A DNA stretch of 33,628 nucleotides from Fragilariopsis cylindrus CCMP1102 (taxonomy: Eukaryota > Bacillariophyta > Bacillariophyceae > Bacillariales > Bacillariaceae): the NCBI GenBank assembly GCA_900095095.1, contig FMBT01000629.1:1-33628 (forward strand). Reading direction: 5' to 3'. The notes below the pieces were generated by a model. It searched no databases and had not been told where the DNA came from. It was given only the letters and a program-made list of their open reading frames with translations. Position numbers and translations under genes: made by a program. Shown here piece by piece: positions 1 to 9,594 of this stretch (position 1 is the stretch's first letter; every line of letters begins with the position of its first letter).

Positions 1-520
1 TATCTTTCTTTGTTGTGATCTGGTTTTTAAACCAATCATGTGACGCAGAAATGATTGTCGTCAAATTAGAACAGGTGTAAGCCAATCAGAATCGGTCAGA
101 TTCAGTCCCGATGGTGTTGAACTTGAAAATAATGAGAGTTTCTTAGAATTTAAAATTCAAATATCAAATAAGTGTCGTGCGAAATGATCGAAAAGTGTCT
201 TCTCCTTGTTTTAATCGTTTTGAATGATCAATCGACGATGGTGATCAAGAAGATTTGTGATTTGTGAAGTTTTATTCGGGTTTTACAATGGTATATGAAT
301 ATTACTTTACTTGAAGAAGACGGTTGTTCAGTTTATACCAGTCAACGTGATCGGTAGAATGCTACGGTTCAGAGCAATGATCAGAAACGTTACCGTATTT
401 TGCGAAAGCATTGGCGAATATGCTTAATCGACTTTTATATTATTACATCGCCATTCTTTTATATCTATGTTTATATTATATTTCTATTGAAACCGGGTCT
501 AATCGGAGTTTTTCATGTAA

Positions 521-534
521 GGGGGGGGGGGGGG
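521..534 (+). repeat. G14 homopolymer
   Basis: Fourteen consecutive guanines stand in otherwise AT-rich spacer DNA. Such a run can form a G-quadruplex or slip during replication. Its exact length is also a common sequencing error. Confidence 0.9.
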
Positions 535-1173
535 TTGTTTCGTATCCCAGTTTCCTCTGGGGATAATATTGTGTTCAGCTTTGTATCGGTTAGGCCGGAT
601 TCCTAACTTATCGGAAATCGATACAGTCCTATTAACATCGCCTATCTTCCTTATGATCGAAGGTGACAAGGTCTTTATGTCTCATCATGGAAGAATGGAT
701 ACGGTAATGTTAATTTTTAATGAGGATTCGTCGTCACTTGTGTGATTGCCACGAATCGTCCATAATAATAGCAGAATGAGGGTAATTAAGTCTCACTCAT
801 AAGTAGAAGACGGTGTGCGTGAAATCCTTTCACTACATCAACTCCTGTCGATGATTACACAGATATTCAATATCAATCAAATGTCGATCCGTTAGTTTGA
901 TGATATGTTATCCTGTCTTCAGCTTTCCTACTAGGATTCTCTCAAGGATCCTTGTTATTCATTTTAGCTTAATTTAAGTATTGTTCAAATAGTTACATTC
1001 CCACCTTAGTTCCTCTATAGTAGTCCCGAAGGACCACCATGGGCGAAAAAAAGGCAGATTGGGTCTGATAAACTAATAGAGCGTTACAAGCAGTAAGTAG
1101 TCAAATAGGTTTAGACTAAAGTAGAAATTATGAGTACTAGCTATTGTAATGAGTCGGGTCTGTATCGTATCGT

Positions 1174-1195
1174 ATATCGCAAGTGAATGCGATAT
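1174..1195. repeat. 8-bp perfect inverted repeat (hairpin)
   Basis: ATATCGCA and TGCGATAT flank a 6-nt spacer. The arms are perfectly complementary. The hairpin lies 59 bp before a second, stronger hairpin and outside any gene. Confidence 0.7.
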
Positions 1196-1254
1196 CGTAT
1201 ATGAAAGTCATTCCTGAGTGATTCTTGAGTCACTAGTATTCGGAGTCGTAGTCG

Positions 1255-1280
1255 ATATCATGCGCGCAAGCGCGTGATAT
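1255..1280. repeat. 11-bp hairpin with GCAA loop
   Basis: The arms ATATCATGCGC and GCGCGTGATAT pair over 11 positions, with one T-G wobble and a GCAA loop. On the plus strand as RNA this would be a GNRA tetraloop hairpin, a very stable fold. No gene or polyadenylation context explains it. Whether it is transcribed is unknown. Confidence 0.75.
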
Positions 1281-1928
1281 AATAACTTATATGAGATAAT
1301 CAGAAGCCGGTACGCTATCGCCAGCTACCGTCTGTTAGATACAAACTGGCACAAGCAGCAGCAAAGAAAATGATCATACATGTATTCATAGAATAAAACT
1401 TCCTTGAATTACAATAAGATGACAATGTAGATGTAGCCGGATACACAGCAGCAATTGAACTGTTCAATCACTAGAGGAGACAATTGATGATACTACTGTG
1501 TATCATTATTTTCCCAAGCTTCTATAGCAGCAACACATCAAAATTTGACTCTGATATGTATCAATGTTGTGCATCTCTCTAATAATACTACACTGCAGCA
1601 AAACTTATCTTTTTCATCCCCAACAACCAACCAACCAACACAAATGGTACACACCTCTCTGTCTTATATTCATCATTATATGACATTGCCTTGGTTCTTT
1701 TCATATTTCATCTATTACTATCATCTTGATGGTGTGATTAATTTTAAAACTAACTAGCTTTCTTTTTCAATTTCAACGCATCATAAATGATGTGTACATT
1801 TTCTTTTTTTTTTCTTCTTCTTTTTTTCTTGCTTTCTGCAATCAAAACTAGTAACCCCCACAAAGTTTCTATAAAAACTCTTGCCTAGTAGCTAGGAAGA
1901 AAGCACATCATAATTTCATACAATGTAG

Positions 1929-1987
1929 GCCTAAGCTAACAGGCTTCTATATTGTACAAGATTGATGATTGAATGCCTAAGCTAACA
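1929..1987 (+). repeat. 13-bp direct repeat pair
   Basis: The 13-mer gcctaagctaaca occurs at 1929-1941 and again at 1975-1987, starting 46 bp apart. It may be a small duplication scar. No function is inferred. Confidence 0.6.
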
Positions 1988-2606
1988 CATAAGTACATGC
2001 GAAGATCAGTACTGTACACAGAAGATAATAATATTATATTATACGCACTGTAAAATGTTTGAAGTTCGATTAGTTCGATTAAAAGCATATTTTCATCGCG
2101 CGCTCCTCAACAACACGCGCACATTAAAAAAACAACAACGCACTCTATTATTTTACCTCTTACTAAAAACTTTGTGTGGTAATAATTCTACGTGAATTTT
2201 ACCTAGAAAGAGACCGTATCGCGACAACAACAAGAGTAACAACAACAAGAACCTCTCTCTTTAAATTAGCATTTTTAATCTATTCGGGTTTTGTAAAAGG
2301 TACGGTAACCATGGCGACTGTTTTCATGAATGAGAAATAAAGACTGACAAACAAATTATTCGTCAATAGATAAATGATGGTATAGTAGTAGTAGTGAAAG
2401 GTTGAAGTAGTAGCACTAGTCTTAACTGCGAAGATGATAGTCTGGGAAATAGATTAGGTTATGGAAAAATTACTGTGGTATGGAAAGGAAAGGAAATGTC
2501 GAAACTTTATAATGAACGGAACAACTTGGTAGAGGAACGGAAACTTCTTATGGAATTCTATTATGATCCGAATGGAATCGAATTGATATTTGGAAAATCT
2601 TTGTAT

Positions 2607-3050
2607 GTAAGCGTTCGTTCGTGAACGTAACTTAACGCATCGAAGAAAAAATAATATCGAAACATGATGGATACATTTTTTAGAAGAAAGACGATATCAT
2701 CAAATCTTTCCTACGATTACTACTTGGGTTCTTGCGATTCGAATTGACTCGACTCGACTCTCAATGAATCGACAACTGGTTAGAGAGCGAGATAGAGAGA
2801 AACAACAACCGTTGCATTCCGTTTCCAATTCTAGATTCCTCGGTCTTTTTTCCAAATCCATATCAATTACTTTCCCCACCATCGCACCTTCCTTCGACTA
2901 CTGCCTACTTCTACCAGACTACTACTACTACTATATCTGTTGTATGTATACTAAATATTAGCTGCATATCATTTATTCATGATTACTCACCCATACAATT
3001 TTTCTACCCTTTCTTTTTTTGTTTCCAACTTCCCCACTTCACTCTCACAG
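2607..3050 (+). other. probable 5'-UTR intron of RPS26 (donor uncertain)
   Basis: A strong acceptor sits 22 bp before the RPS26 start codon: a long pyrimidine-rich tract (3000-3048) ending in CACAG at 3050. This arrangement is common in ribosomal protein genes, and RPLP2 in this window has a similar one. The donor is not clear. GTAAGC at 2607 would give a 444-nt intron, close to the 416 nt predicted for RPLP2, but its exon side is weak. The 3' end is better supported than the 5' end. Confidence 0.4.
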
Positions 3051-3072
3051 ATAATTAAAAAAAACTACTATC

Positions 3073-3390
3073 ATGACTGTTAAGAGACGTAATCACGGAA
3101 GAAACAAGCACGGTCGTGGACACGTCAAACGTGTACGATGTGTTTCCACTGGAAAGGCCATCCCAAAAGATAAGGCCATCAAGAGATTCATTGTTCGTAA
3201 TATTGTCGATGCATCCTCTTTAAGAGATATTAAAGAAGCCTCCGCCTACCAAGAATACCAATTACCAAAATTATACTTGAAAATGTTTTACTGTGTGGAA
3301 GCTGCTGTCCATCAACGTGTCGTCCGTGGACGTTCGAAAGAAGGACGTCGTGTCCGTACTCCACCACCAAGATTCGGTGCTCGTCGGTAA
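3073..3390 (+). CDS. RPS26: 40S ribosomal protein S26 (eS26)
   Basis: This 105-residue protein is a clear eS26, a small-subunit ribosomal protein near the mRNA exit channel. It starts [20 protein letters not shown] and carries the family blocks PKDKAIKRF (31-39), RNIVDAS (42-48), LPKLY (64-68) and RTPPPRF near the C-terminus. The start is the first ATG after a strong splice acceptor. Animal and fungal eS26 binds zinc with four cysteines at positions 23, 26, 74 and 77. Here Cys23 and Cys74 remain, but position 26 is Thr and position 77 is Ala, so the classical four-Cys site cannot form. The C-terminal tail is shorter than in animals and yeast. The reading frame is otherwise intact and the gene looks functional. 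Confidence 0.97.
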   Translation: MTVKRRNHGRNKHGRGHVKRVRCVSTGKAIPKDKAIKRFIVRNIVDASSLRDIKEASAYQEYQLPKLYLKMFYCVEAAVHQRVVRGRSKEGRRVRTPPPRFGARR

Positions 3391-4503
3391 ACAATGAATG
3401 AAAGAAACAATTATATATATCAAGTATAATAATGAATACTCATTATTATAGCCCTTAGTATTGAAATATATAAAATAAAATAATAACCTTTTTACAAACT
3501 AAGACGTAGCAATTGTTCATAGCATAGACACCACCATAATACAGCAAGTTACTACTAGTAGCTAGGCGTGTATGCTTACTTTGGTTTTACGAAAGCATCA
3601 ATCTCAAATTCTATCATTCACTGACTACAGTATGAACTAACTGCTTCCTCTCTCTGAACATTGAAGCTGTTTTCCTTAGTAGTATTCATTTAGTCCACTA
3701 GCTTCAGCAGCAGTTAGCCAAAAACTTTGGTGTGTGTTTTCAGATAGTTCTATATTATCTCCATCACGCAACACTGTAGTATAAACATAATGTAACAGCC
3801 TCCTTCAATGAAAAAAATAGAACCTAAGACTCAACACAGCAACCAAGTAGCAAAAGCAACAGTGTCAATATTGAATAAAATATCTTCCACAACAATCAAA
3901 ATCACAAAACCCTAACAATACATGATATATAAATTATCAGACCCTCTCTCTAGTATTATTCTTAGCGCACAAAAACAAGGCCAGCCATCATGATGTATGC
4001 ATGTGTGTGTCTGTTATGTTGTAGCAGATATATCATATGTTAGATATATGTCTGAAAAGCTTTTGTAGTCGAGTTTCAAAAAAGTATAGTTTCATTCACG
4101 GTTTGGCCATCGTGTTGTGTCGTTCATGCGACAAAAGCAAAAATAAATGAGAAGATTTTGTTTGTTTGGACATCAAAATGAAAAAATCTAAAATCACTTT
4201 CATAGTAGTATTTTTAATTGCTTCATTGCCATCCGCCCTCTCCGCCTCTTCTTCACATCACCACAAGTACAGTTACATTAAAAGAAATCGTCGAGAGAAC
4301 AGATCGGCAGAACCTTGTCGCGAATGACAATGCATGCACGTGAATAGATCATGATGGTATGTGTCGATGAGACAAAAAAACATACAAAACATCAGTAGCA
4401 GGATTTTGACCATTGTACGACAGAGGCAACGACAACGACTGTCAACATCTATTTGTACAACAAGCGTTTCTGGAATTATTTTCTATACCATATTCGTACC
4501 ACC
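3391..4503. other. intergenic spacer, RPS26 to RNA cyclase
   Basis: The first part is the AT-rich 3' region of RPS26, with several AATAAA-like words near 3470-3485. The remainder is presumably promoter and 5' UTR of the cyclase gene. I saw no open frame or RNA gene. A short imperfect palindrome of AGATATAT-type words lies near 4025-4055. Confidence 0.6.
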
Positions 4504-6108
4504 ATGGAAACGACTACGAGTTGTGCTGTGACTAATAGCAATAACGTCATTACGACCATCATCGATGGTTCGTATGGAGAAGGTGGTGGTCAAGTTATCA
4601 GGAATGCTATTTCTTACGCGACTATTTTGGGAAAAAATATTTATATCCAAAATATTCGTGCCACTCGTTCCAATCCAGGATTAAGAGCGCAACACCTAAC
4701 GGGCCTGCAACTCTGTGCCGCAATTGTATCGCTTGAAGAAGCTGATGACGATGATCGAACATCATTGACGGGTTGTGTCTTGCATTCACAACAAGTTTCC
4801 TATACTCCTTCTTTTAGTACAGGTAGACAGAATGACGATGGCAACGACAACGGCAACGGCAGCGACAATGAAGAAAAAGGAGACAAAATGCAACAACTAC
4901 GACAAAAGAATAACACCACCGAACCACTACATGACGTTTTCATTGGTGATACCAAAACAGCAGGTTCTATTTGTCTATTACTACAAGCAGCATTACCAGT
5001 CGCATTATTAGCACGACGACGACAAACAACAACAACAACAACAACAGCAACGGCAACGGCAACGATAACAACTCAACCTTTGACACTCATTTTAAAAGGT
5101 GGTACGAATGCTTCCATGGCCCCCCAATACGATTACTGGGAGCGTGTCTTTTTACCAACTCTGATCAGTCAAACGGGTATTCCATTACAGAATATCCAAT
5201 CCACCGTAATACGACGAGGTTACTTTCCAAAGGGTGGTGGAGAAGTACATATAAAAGTTTCACCCGTAACGACGTCATTACAACCCATTCGGTTAACAGA
5301 GAGAGGAGATGTGTCAAGTATTCATATTCGTAGTTATCACGCTGGAACGATAACAGCTGAAATGGCCCAACTTATGACGAATGCTGCCCTGCAAGAATTA
5401 TTAATAAACAATAATAATGACAATGGCAGCAGCAGCACATCATCTTTGTTATTGAATAATATTATTCCAACGGTGGAAACTGTCCACGAAACGACTGCAA
5501 TTGGATCGGGGTATGGTATTCTTATAGTAGCTGAGACTACCACGGGATGTCGCTTAGCAGGCTCGGCGTTGGGAACCATTCGGTCCAATAATGATAATAA
5601 GAATAGAAAACGACGAATTAATAATCATAATAATGCGGCTTATTTATCGAATAATAATAATCATGATGCAATACTCAGACAACAACAGCAACAAGAGTCT
5701 ACCAAAGCCGTTGGACGCGAAGCGGCTCAAGAATTAGTATCCACATTAGAATGTGGTGGCGCATGCGATGAATGGTGTCAAGATCAATTGATTCTCTTCA
5801 TGGCCTTGGCTCAAGGTGAATCAGAATTATTGACAGGATCTTTGACCCAGCATACGCAAACTGCTATTTGGTTGGCCCAGCGTTTGACGAATGTCAAATT
5901 TGAAATTCAACGACTAGTAACAAAAGATGACGACGACAACAACAACAACAACGAACGACATCATCACAACGATGCAGCAGCAAAAACAACAGCAACAACA
6001 TCAAGTAATAAGAATGGTGGCAATGGTGATGGATATGGCCGTGATGGACGAATCCCAGGAAAGCATCGGATACGTTGCACGGGCATTGGTTTTGTGAATC
6101 AACCATAA
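4504..6108 (+). CDS. RTCA: RNA 3'-terminal phosphate cyclase
   Basis: The 534-residue product matches RNA 3'-terminal phosphate cyclase, which converts RNA 3'-phosphates to 2',3'-cyclic phosphates using ATP. The N-terminal signature DGSYGEGGGQ (21-30) is followed by RSNPGLRAQHLTGLQL (55-70), then QYDYWERVFLP, RRGYFPKGGGEV and TTGCRLAGSALG. Near the C-terminus are DQLILFMALAQGES and LTQHTQTAIW. His450 in that last block corresponds to the AMP-accepting histidine of the catalytic enzymes, which argues against the inactive Rcl1 paralogue. The protein is longer than the usual 340-370 residues because of Asn-, Thr-, Gln- and Asp-rich inserts. ATG at 4504 is chosen because its context is ACCACCATGG. 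The frame is open further upstream but has no ATG. Confidence 0.95.
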   Translation: METTTSCAVTNSNNVITTIIDGSYGEGGGQVIRNAISYATILGKNIYIQNIRATRSNPGLRAQHLTGLQLCAAIVSLEEADDDDRTSLTGCVLHSQQVSYTPSFSTGRQNDDGNDNGNGSDNEEKGDKMQQLRQKNNTTEPLHDVFIGDTKTAGSICLLLQAALPVALLARRRQTTTTTTTATATATITTQPLTLILKGGTNASMAPQYDYWERVFLPTLISQTGIPLQNIQSTVIRRGYFPKGGGEVHIKVSPVTTSLQPIRLTERGDVSSIHIRSYHAGTITAEMAQLMTNAALQELLINNNNDNGSSSTSSLLLNNIIPTVETVHETTAIGSGYGILIVAETTTGCRLAGSALGTIRSNNDNKNRKRRINNHNNAAYLSNNNNHDAILRQQQQQESTKAVGREAAQELVSTLECGGACDEWCQDQLILFMALAQGESELLTGSLTQHTQTAIWLAQRLTNVKFEIQRLVTKDDDDNNNNNERHHHNDAAAKTTATTSSNKNGGNGDGYGRDGRIPGKHRIRCTGIGFVNQP

Positions 6109-6946
6109 ATTATCGAATATAAGGATGAGGAAGGTGAATAAGATCCCTTTGGAACTAGTTTCGAACATTGGTCTGACTACTATTAATAGTATTACTACTT
6201 GAGCACACTATTGAATAACATATCAATTAATTAATTCTATTTATATTCATTCCTCCGCTTACTAAATCGTAATGGTCTTGAAAAGATAGATGTCACCATT
6301 CATTTAGGACCTATGTAGCTTTATGTGCATATGTTACTTCTTTATTCGACTAACTTTCAAGGCGCAACATGTTCATGTTTTCCTGCGTTAAATCACTTCG
6401 AAAGCAACGGAGACCCTGCTCATTCGCGAAGTAATTCCATTGATGAATTGGAAAAAATTCAATTGGGCAGGCACAGAAAATGCCCCATTTTTCAAGTATG
6501 TCCATGCATATGGAGGAGTAGATAGAGTCATAGACTCAGGACCATATACGACGAAGAATGTATTGGAGCAATCCGTATGGAATGTATCAAAAAGGCAGCA
6601 ACAGCTATCAAAAGTATCATTTATGCAGGAGACGATGACAGCAATGAGGAAATCGTGTGTTAAAAATGATCGCAACATCTGTTGCTGATTCCAAAGAGAT
6701 AGAAACCGTTCTTCTTTGGAGGCATCGCACAACTAAAGGCTATTCTAGATATCCGAAAAGCCTTTATTCATATTACATATCTCGACGATGACAAGATATG
6801 ATAAAGTTATAACTTAAAGTGTGATAAAAAAAATGGATGATCAGAGTAGAATGGTATGACAATTTTCAAGTTTTAAACTAAATCACATCATTAATACTAT
6901 GCCATGAGTACGTAGCAGCAGTAGCAACAATATTTTAGCCACTTGC
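6109..6946. other. intergenic region between convergent genes
   Basis: This region separates the 3' ends of the cyclase gene (+) and the helicase gene (-). A plus-strand open stretch at about 6392-6688 reads roughly 100 codons with fairly normal amino-acid composition (for example NWAGTENAPFFKYVHAYGG) but has no recognised domain and no good start. It may be a decayed gene fragment or chance. No repeats stand out. Confidence 0.45.
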
Positions 6947-8917
6947 TCATCGACGTTTGTTCTTGAGGCCACTCGCATTTTCGTTTATCCTAGTTCTGCG
7001 AGGCGGACGGGCCACTGGCGGACGGACCACTCTTCTTCCACCCCCATTTACTTGTTGATCTTGATTGGCTGTAGATTGACCTCGGTTGATACTCCGTCGC
7101 TGCTGCTGTTGTCCTCCGCTTTTTTCTTGATGAAACCAACCTGGTAGATCCATTCCAGACTCATCAAAAGAGTTTTTAATCAAAGACCATAGCTCGGCAT
7201 TTCCAATCTTTGGTTGGTATCCTGGAACATAAAACGAAGTTGCAATACCAGTCTTACCCGCACGACCGGTCCTTCCGATACGATGTGTGTAACTTTCAAA
7301 TTCTTTAACGCCGAAAGGTAGATCAAATTGTATTACATGAGCAACATCAGGGATATCGATTCCTCTTGATACAGCATCGGTAGCAATCAGTACGTCAACT
7401 TTTCCATCTCTGAATTGTGACAATGCGCTTTCCCGTTGTCCTTGGCTACGGTCACCATGAATTTGTGAGCATTTGATCGACTTTTTCCCGAGTTCTTTTG
7501 CTATCCATTGAGCAACATGTTTTTTGTTCGTGAACACAATAGTACTGCCTTTTTCACTCCTTTGAAGCAGTGATAGCAATAAATGAAGTTTATCACGTTT
7601 TGTTCCTTCTCCTTCGACTCTGATTAGTCGTTGTTCGACTGACTTGTTCGAAGCACCGACCTTTCCTGCTTCAACTCTAGCAGATGCCGGTCGTAAATAA
7701 GATTTTTGCGCAATCCGCCGAAGAGGTTCCGGAAATGTCGCAGAAAATAAAAGGGTTTGCCTATCCATTCGACTTGGCATATCATTCTGTTCGACGATTT
7801 TCTTTAGCTGAGGTTCAAATCCCATATCGAGCATACGATCGGCTTCATCCAAGACAAGGAATTGGCACCTCGACAGAGAAACAAGATTTCGATCTAAGAA
7901 ATCTGCTAATCGGCCAGGTGTCGCAACTAGAATTTCCACACCCGAAGCAAGTGCCTCCAATTGTGGACGAGCCGTGGCACCGCCATAGCAACAAGCAGAC
8001 CACCGTGTTGCTACATTCTCCGATGAAATTGGTGGTAGTGGCGCACCAAAGGTGAGTTTTTCGATTTCAAGTTCGATCTGTAACGCTAATTCACGTGTGG
8101 GAGCTAATATTAATGCTGCCGGGGAGGATGGTGTTTTCCCTTTGATGATTGGTGGTATGTTGTTGTTGTTGTTGTTGTTGTTGGTTTCCTTGCCGGCGGT
8201 ACTACGATTTTTAGCCACGGCCGCAATTAACGGGAGTAGAAAACCTACTGTCTTACCACTCCCAGTTTGAGCACTTGCAAGTACATCGTGACCTGCTAAA
8301 GCGAGAGGGACACAATGCCGTTGAATTGGAGTTGGTGTTGTATACCGCATTCGATCGACACCTAGTAAATTGGTAAGTAGGAAATCCGGTAGCTTATCAT
8401 CAAGGGAATCAAATCGATCCATTGCAGGAACGTCCATGGCAGCACCCGATCGTGTCACCTCTGCCTGCACTACATCGTCTTGTTGTTGAGTTGATATCGT
8501 ATTGCTGTTATTGTCATCCACAACAATTGACTGTCCAAAAAGATCAATTTTACTTTTTTTCATCCATATCTTGCCGCTGGTACCTGCAAAATCGATACCA
8601 CGAGAACGTTTTGAAACACAGTCCCAAAAAAAGTCAGCATCGGCTTGGAGTTTGCGATTCGTTCCCTGGTCGGCTTTTTTACGAGCATTTTGCTTTCTGA
8701 CTTTGTTTTTGGCTTTGATACTATCCGGCGTTTTTTTAGAAACGGTCGTCGTATCTAAAACTGATATCCGGCGACTGCGTGGTGGGGCATTATGTTTTCC
8801 ACTACTTAGACCACTGCATTCAGATATCAAATCTTGTAATAGCAGTAGTCCAAGCAGTAGGACTAGCAGTAGTGTGGTAAAAGTAGGCCTCGAGCAATTT
8901 AAACGTACTCCGATCAT
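6947..8917 (-). CDS. DEAD-box ATP-dependent RNA helicase, Ded1/DDX3-like, with N-terminal leader
   Basis: A 656-residue helicase with the full motif set: a Q motif (TPTPIQ, 194-199), AQTGSGKT (216-223), PTRELALQ (273-280), GG near 312, TPGR (333-336), DEAD (357-360), SAT (392-394), IHGDRSQGQRE and HRIGRTGRAG (545-554). The wording around RMLDMGFEPQ, RQTLLFSATFP and GKVGASNKSVEQ is closest to the Ded1/DDX3 group. Unlike cytosolic Ded1, it begins with a very hydrophobic stretch (residues 13-28, mostly Leu) followed by basic and Ser-rich sequence, which looks like a signal peptide or anchor. An organellar or secretory location is therefore inferred. The sequence after the leader (SECSGLSS) lacks the Phe of the diatom plastid ASAF motif. 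The C-terminus is rich in Gln, Gly and Arg. The gene has one exon. It is transcribed divergently from the membrane-protein gene at 9595. Confidence 0.93.
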   Translation of the reverse strand: MIGVRLNCSRPTFTTLLLVLLLGLLLLQDLISECSGLSSGKHNAPPRSRRISVLDTTTVSKKTPDSIKAKNKVRKQNARKKADQGTNRKLQADADFFWDCVSKRSRGIDFAGTSGKIWMKKSKIDLFGQSIVVDDNNSNTISTQQQDDVVQAEVTRSGAAMDVPAMDRFDSLDDKLPDFLLTNLLGVDRMRYTTPTPIQRHCVPLALAGHDVLASAQTGSGKTVGFLLPLIAAVAKNRSTAGKETNNNNNNNNIPPIIKGKTPSSPAALILAPTRELALQIELEIEKLTFGAPLPPISSENVATRWSACCYGGATARPQLEALASGVEILVATPGRLADFLDRNLVSLSRCQFLVLDEADRMLDMGFEPQLKKIVEQNDMPSRMDRQTLLFSATFPEPLRRIAQKSYLRPASARVEAGKVGASNKSVEQRLIRVEGEGTKRDKLHLLLSLLQRSEKGSTIVFTNKKHVAQWIAKELGKKSIKCSQIHGDRSQGQRESALSQFRDGKVDVLIATDAVSRGIDIPDVAHVIQFDLPFGVKEFESYTHRIGRTGRAGKTGIATSFYVPGYQPKIGNAELWSLIKNSFDESGMDLPGWFHQEKSGGQQQQRRSINRGQSTANQDQQVNGGGRRVVRPPVARPPRRTRINENASGLKNKRR

Positions 8918-9594
8918 TATAATTATCTTGTCTTACTATCGTAGGTGTTCAGTACTGTAGTGATTAGAATTCTCTTATTTTAGTGTCGTCGTCGTTAAAA
9001 CCTCGTCGTTATTCTGTTTTGTGTTTTTGAATACAGTGTATCAAGCATGATGATGATGTGTGAAAGAAAAGAATTCGTTTTGTTGGGACAAGAAAAAAGT
9101 GATCATTGGATGGTATCGAACGATGCACGACTGAAAATTCCTTGACTCTGAAAACATCCTTTGCTGCCAGAGCTTGTTTGGCCAAGACGAAATACGGTAA
9201 TCCATCAATTCAAGAGAATGAATGAATGAATCGAATCCACATCACATCACATCAATATTGAACAATATCTATGGAAGTACTTCAAAAAAGCTCACCTAGC
9301 TTGAAGCTACCGGTGGCAGCTTCACCGCTATGCATGCACTAGAACCAATCAATTTAAGAGAATGAATCGAATCCACATCACATTCAATATTGAACAGTAT
9401 CTATGAAAGCAATTTAAAAAAAGTACAAGCTCACCTAGCTTGAAGCTACCGTGGCAACTTCACCGCTACTAAGCATGCACTTGAAAAATAATACGTCGCT
9501 ACGTCCATGCAAACGATTAAATTTCCATCTCCATTTCCACCACACAACGACAACGACGGCAACAGTGTAATCTTTCCACTACAACAAAATTTCA
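8918..9594. promoter_or_regulatory. divergent intergenic (shared promoter) region
   Basis: The helicase and the membrane-protein gene are transcribed away from each other, so both promoters must lie in these 677 bp. The segment contains two diverged copies of a unit of about 135-140 bp (see the repeat entry). No TATA box or known operator can be assigned with confidence. Confidence 0.55.
9204..9482. repeat. tandem duplication, period about 144 bp, in divergent promoter
   Basis: Copy 1 begins at 9204 and copy 2 at 9348. Both read atcaattYaagagaatgaat, then cgaatccacatcacat, caatattgaaca, tatctatg, then agctcacctagcttgaagct and gcatgcact. Small indels and substitutions separate the copies. Each contains a short stem-loop formed by GAAGCT and AGCTTC (9303-9323 in copy 1), although copy 2 has changed the right arm to AACTTC. 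The duplication lies between two divergent genes and could have doubled regulatory sites. Confidence 0.85.

Larger units (their letters stand above)
1..3072. other. gene-poor spacer upstream of RPS26
   Basis: No convincing protein gene was found in these 3 kb. The open frames present are short (under 75 codons), composition-driven and lack recognisable domains. The stretch contains a G14 run, two compact hairpins near 1174-1280, a 13-bp direct repeat near 1929-1987 and a pyrimidine-rich tract near 1800-1830. The last part, from roughly 2600 onward, probably holds the promoter and 5'-UTR intron of RPS26. I saw no tRNA B-box, 5S or U6 signature, but a covariance-model search was not possible. 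Confidence 0.6.

Noticed and set aside
4453..4503. Upstream extension of the RNA cyclase frame.
   Set aside because: It has no ATG, only TTG. The ATG at 4504 has a strong context, and the family begins close to it.
6388..6732. 114-codon minus-strand frame.
   Set aside because: It opens with a non-ATG codon, has no domain and overlaps the other ambiguous frame.
9204..9482. Considered a CRISPR-like or telomeric repeat.
   Set aside because: There are only two long diverged copies with no spacers. It is a simple tandem duplication in eukaryotic DNA.
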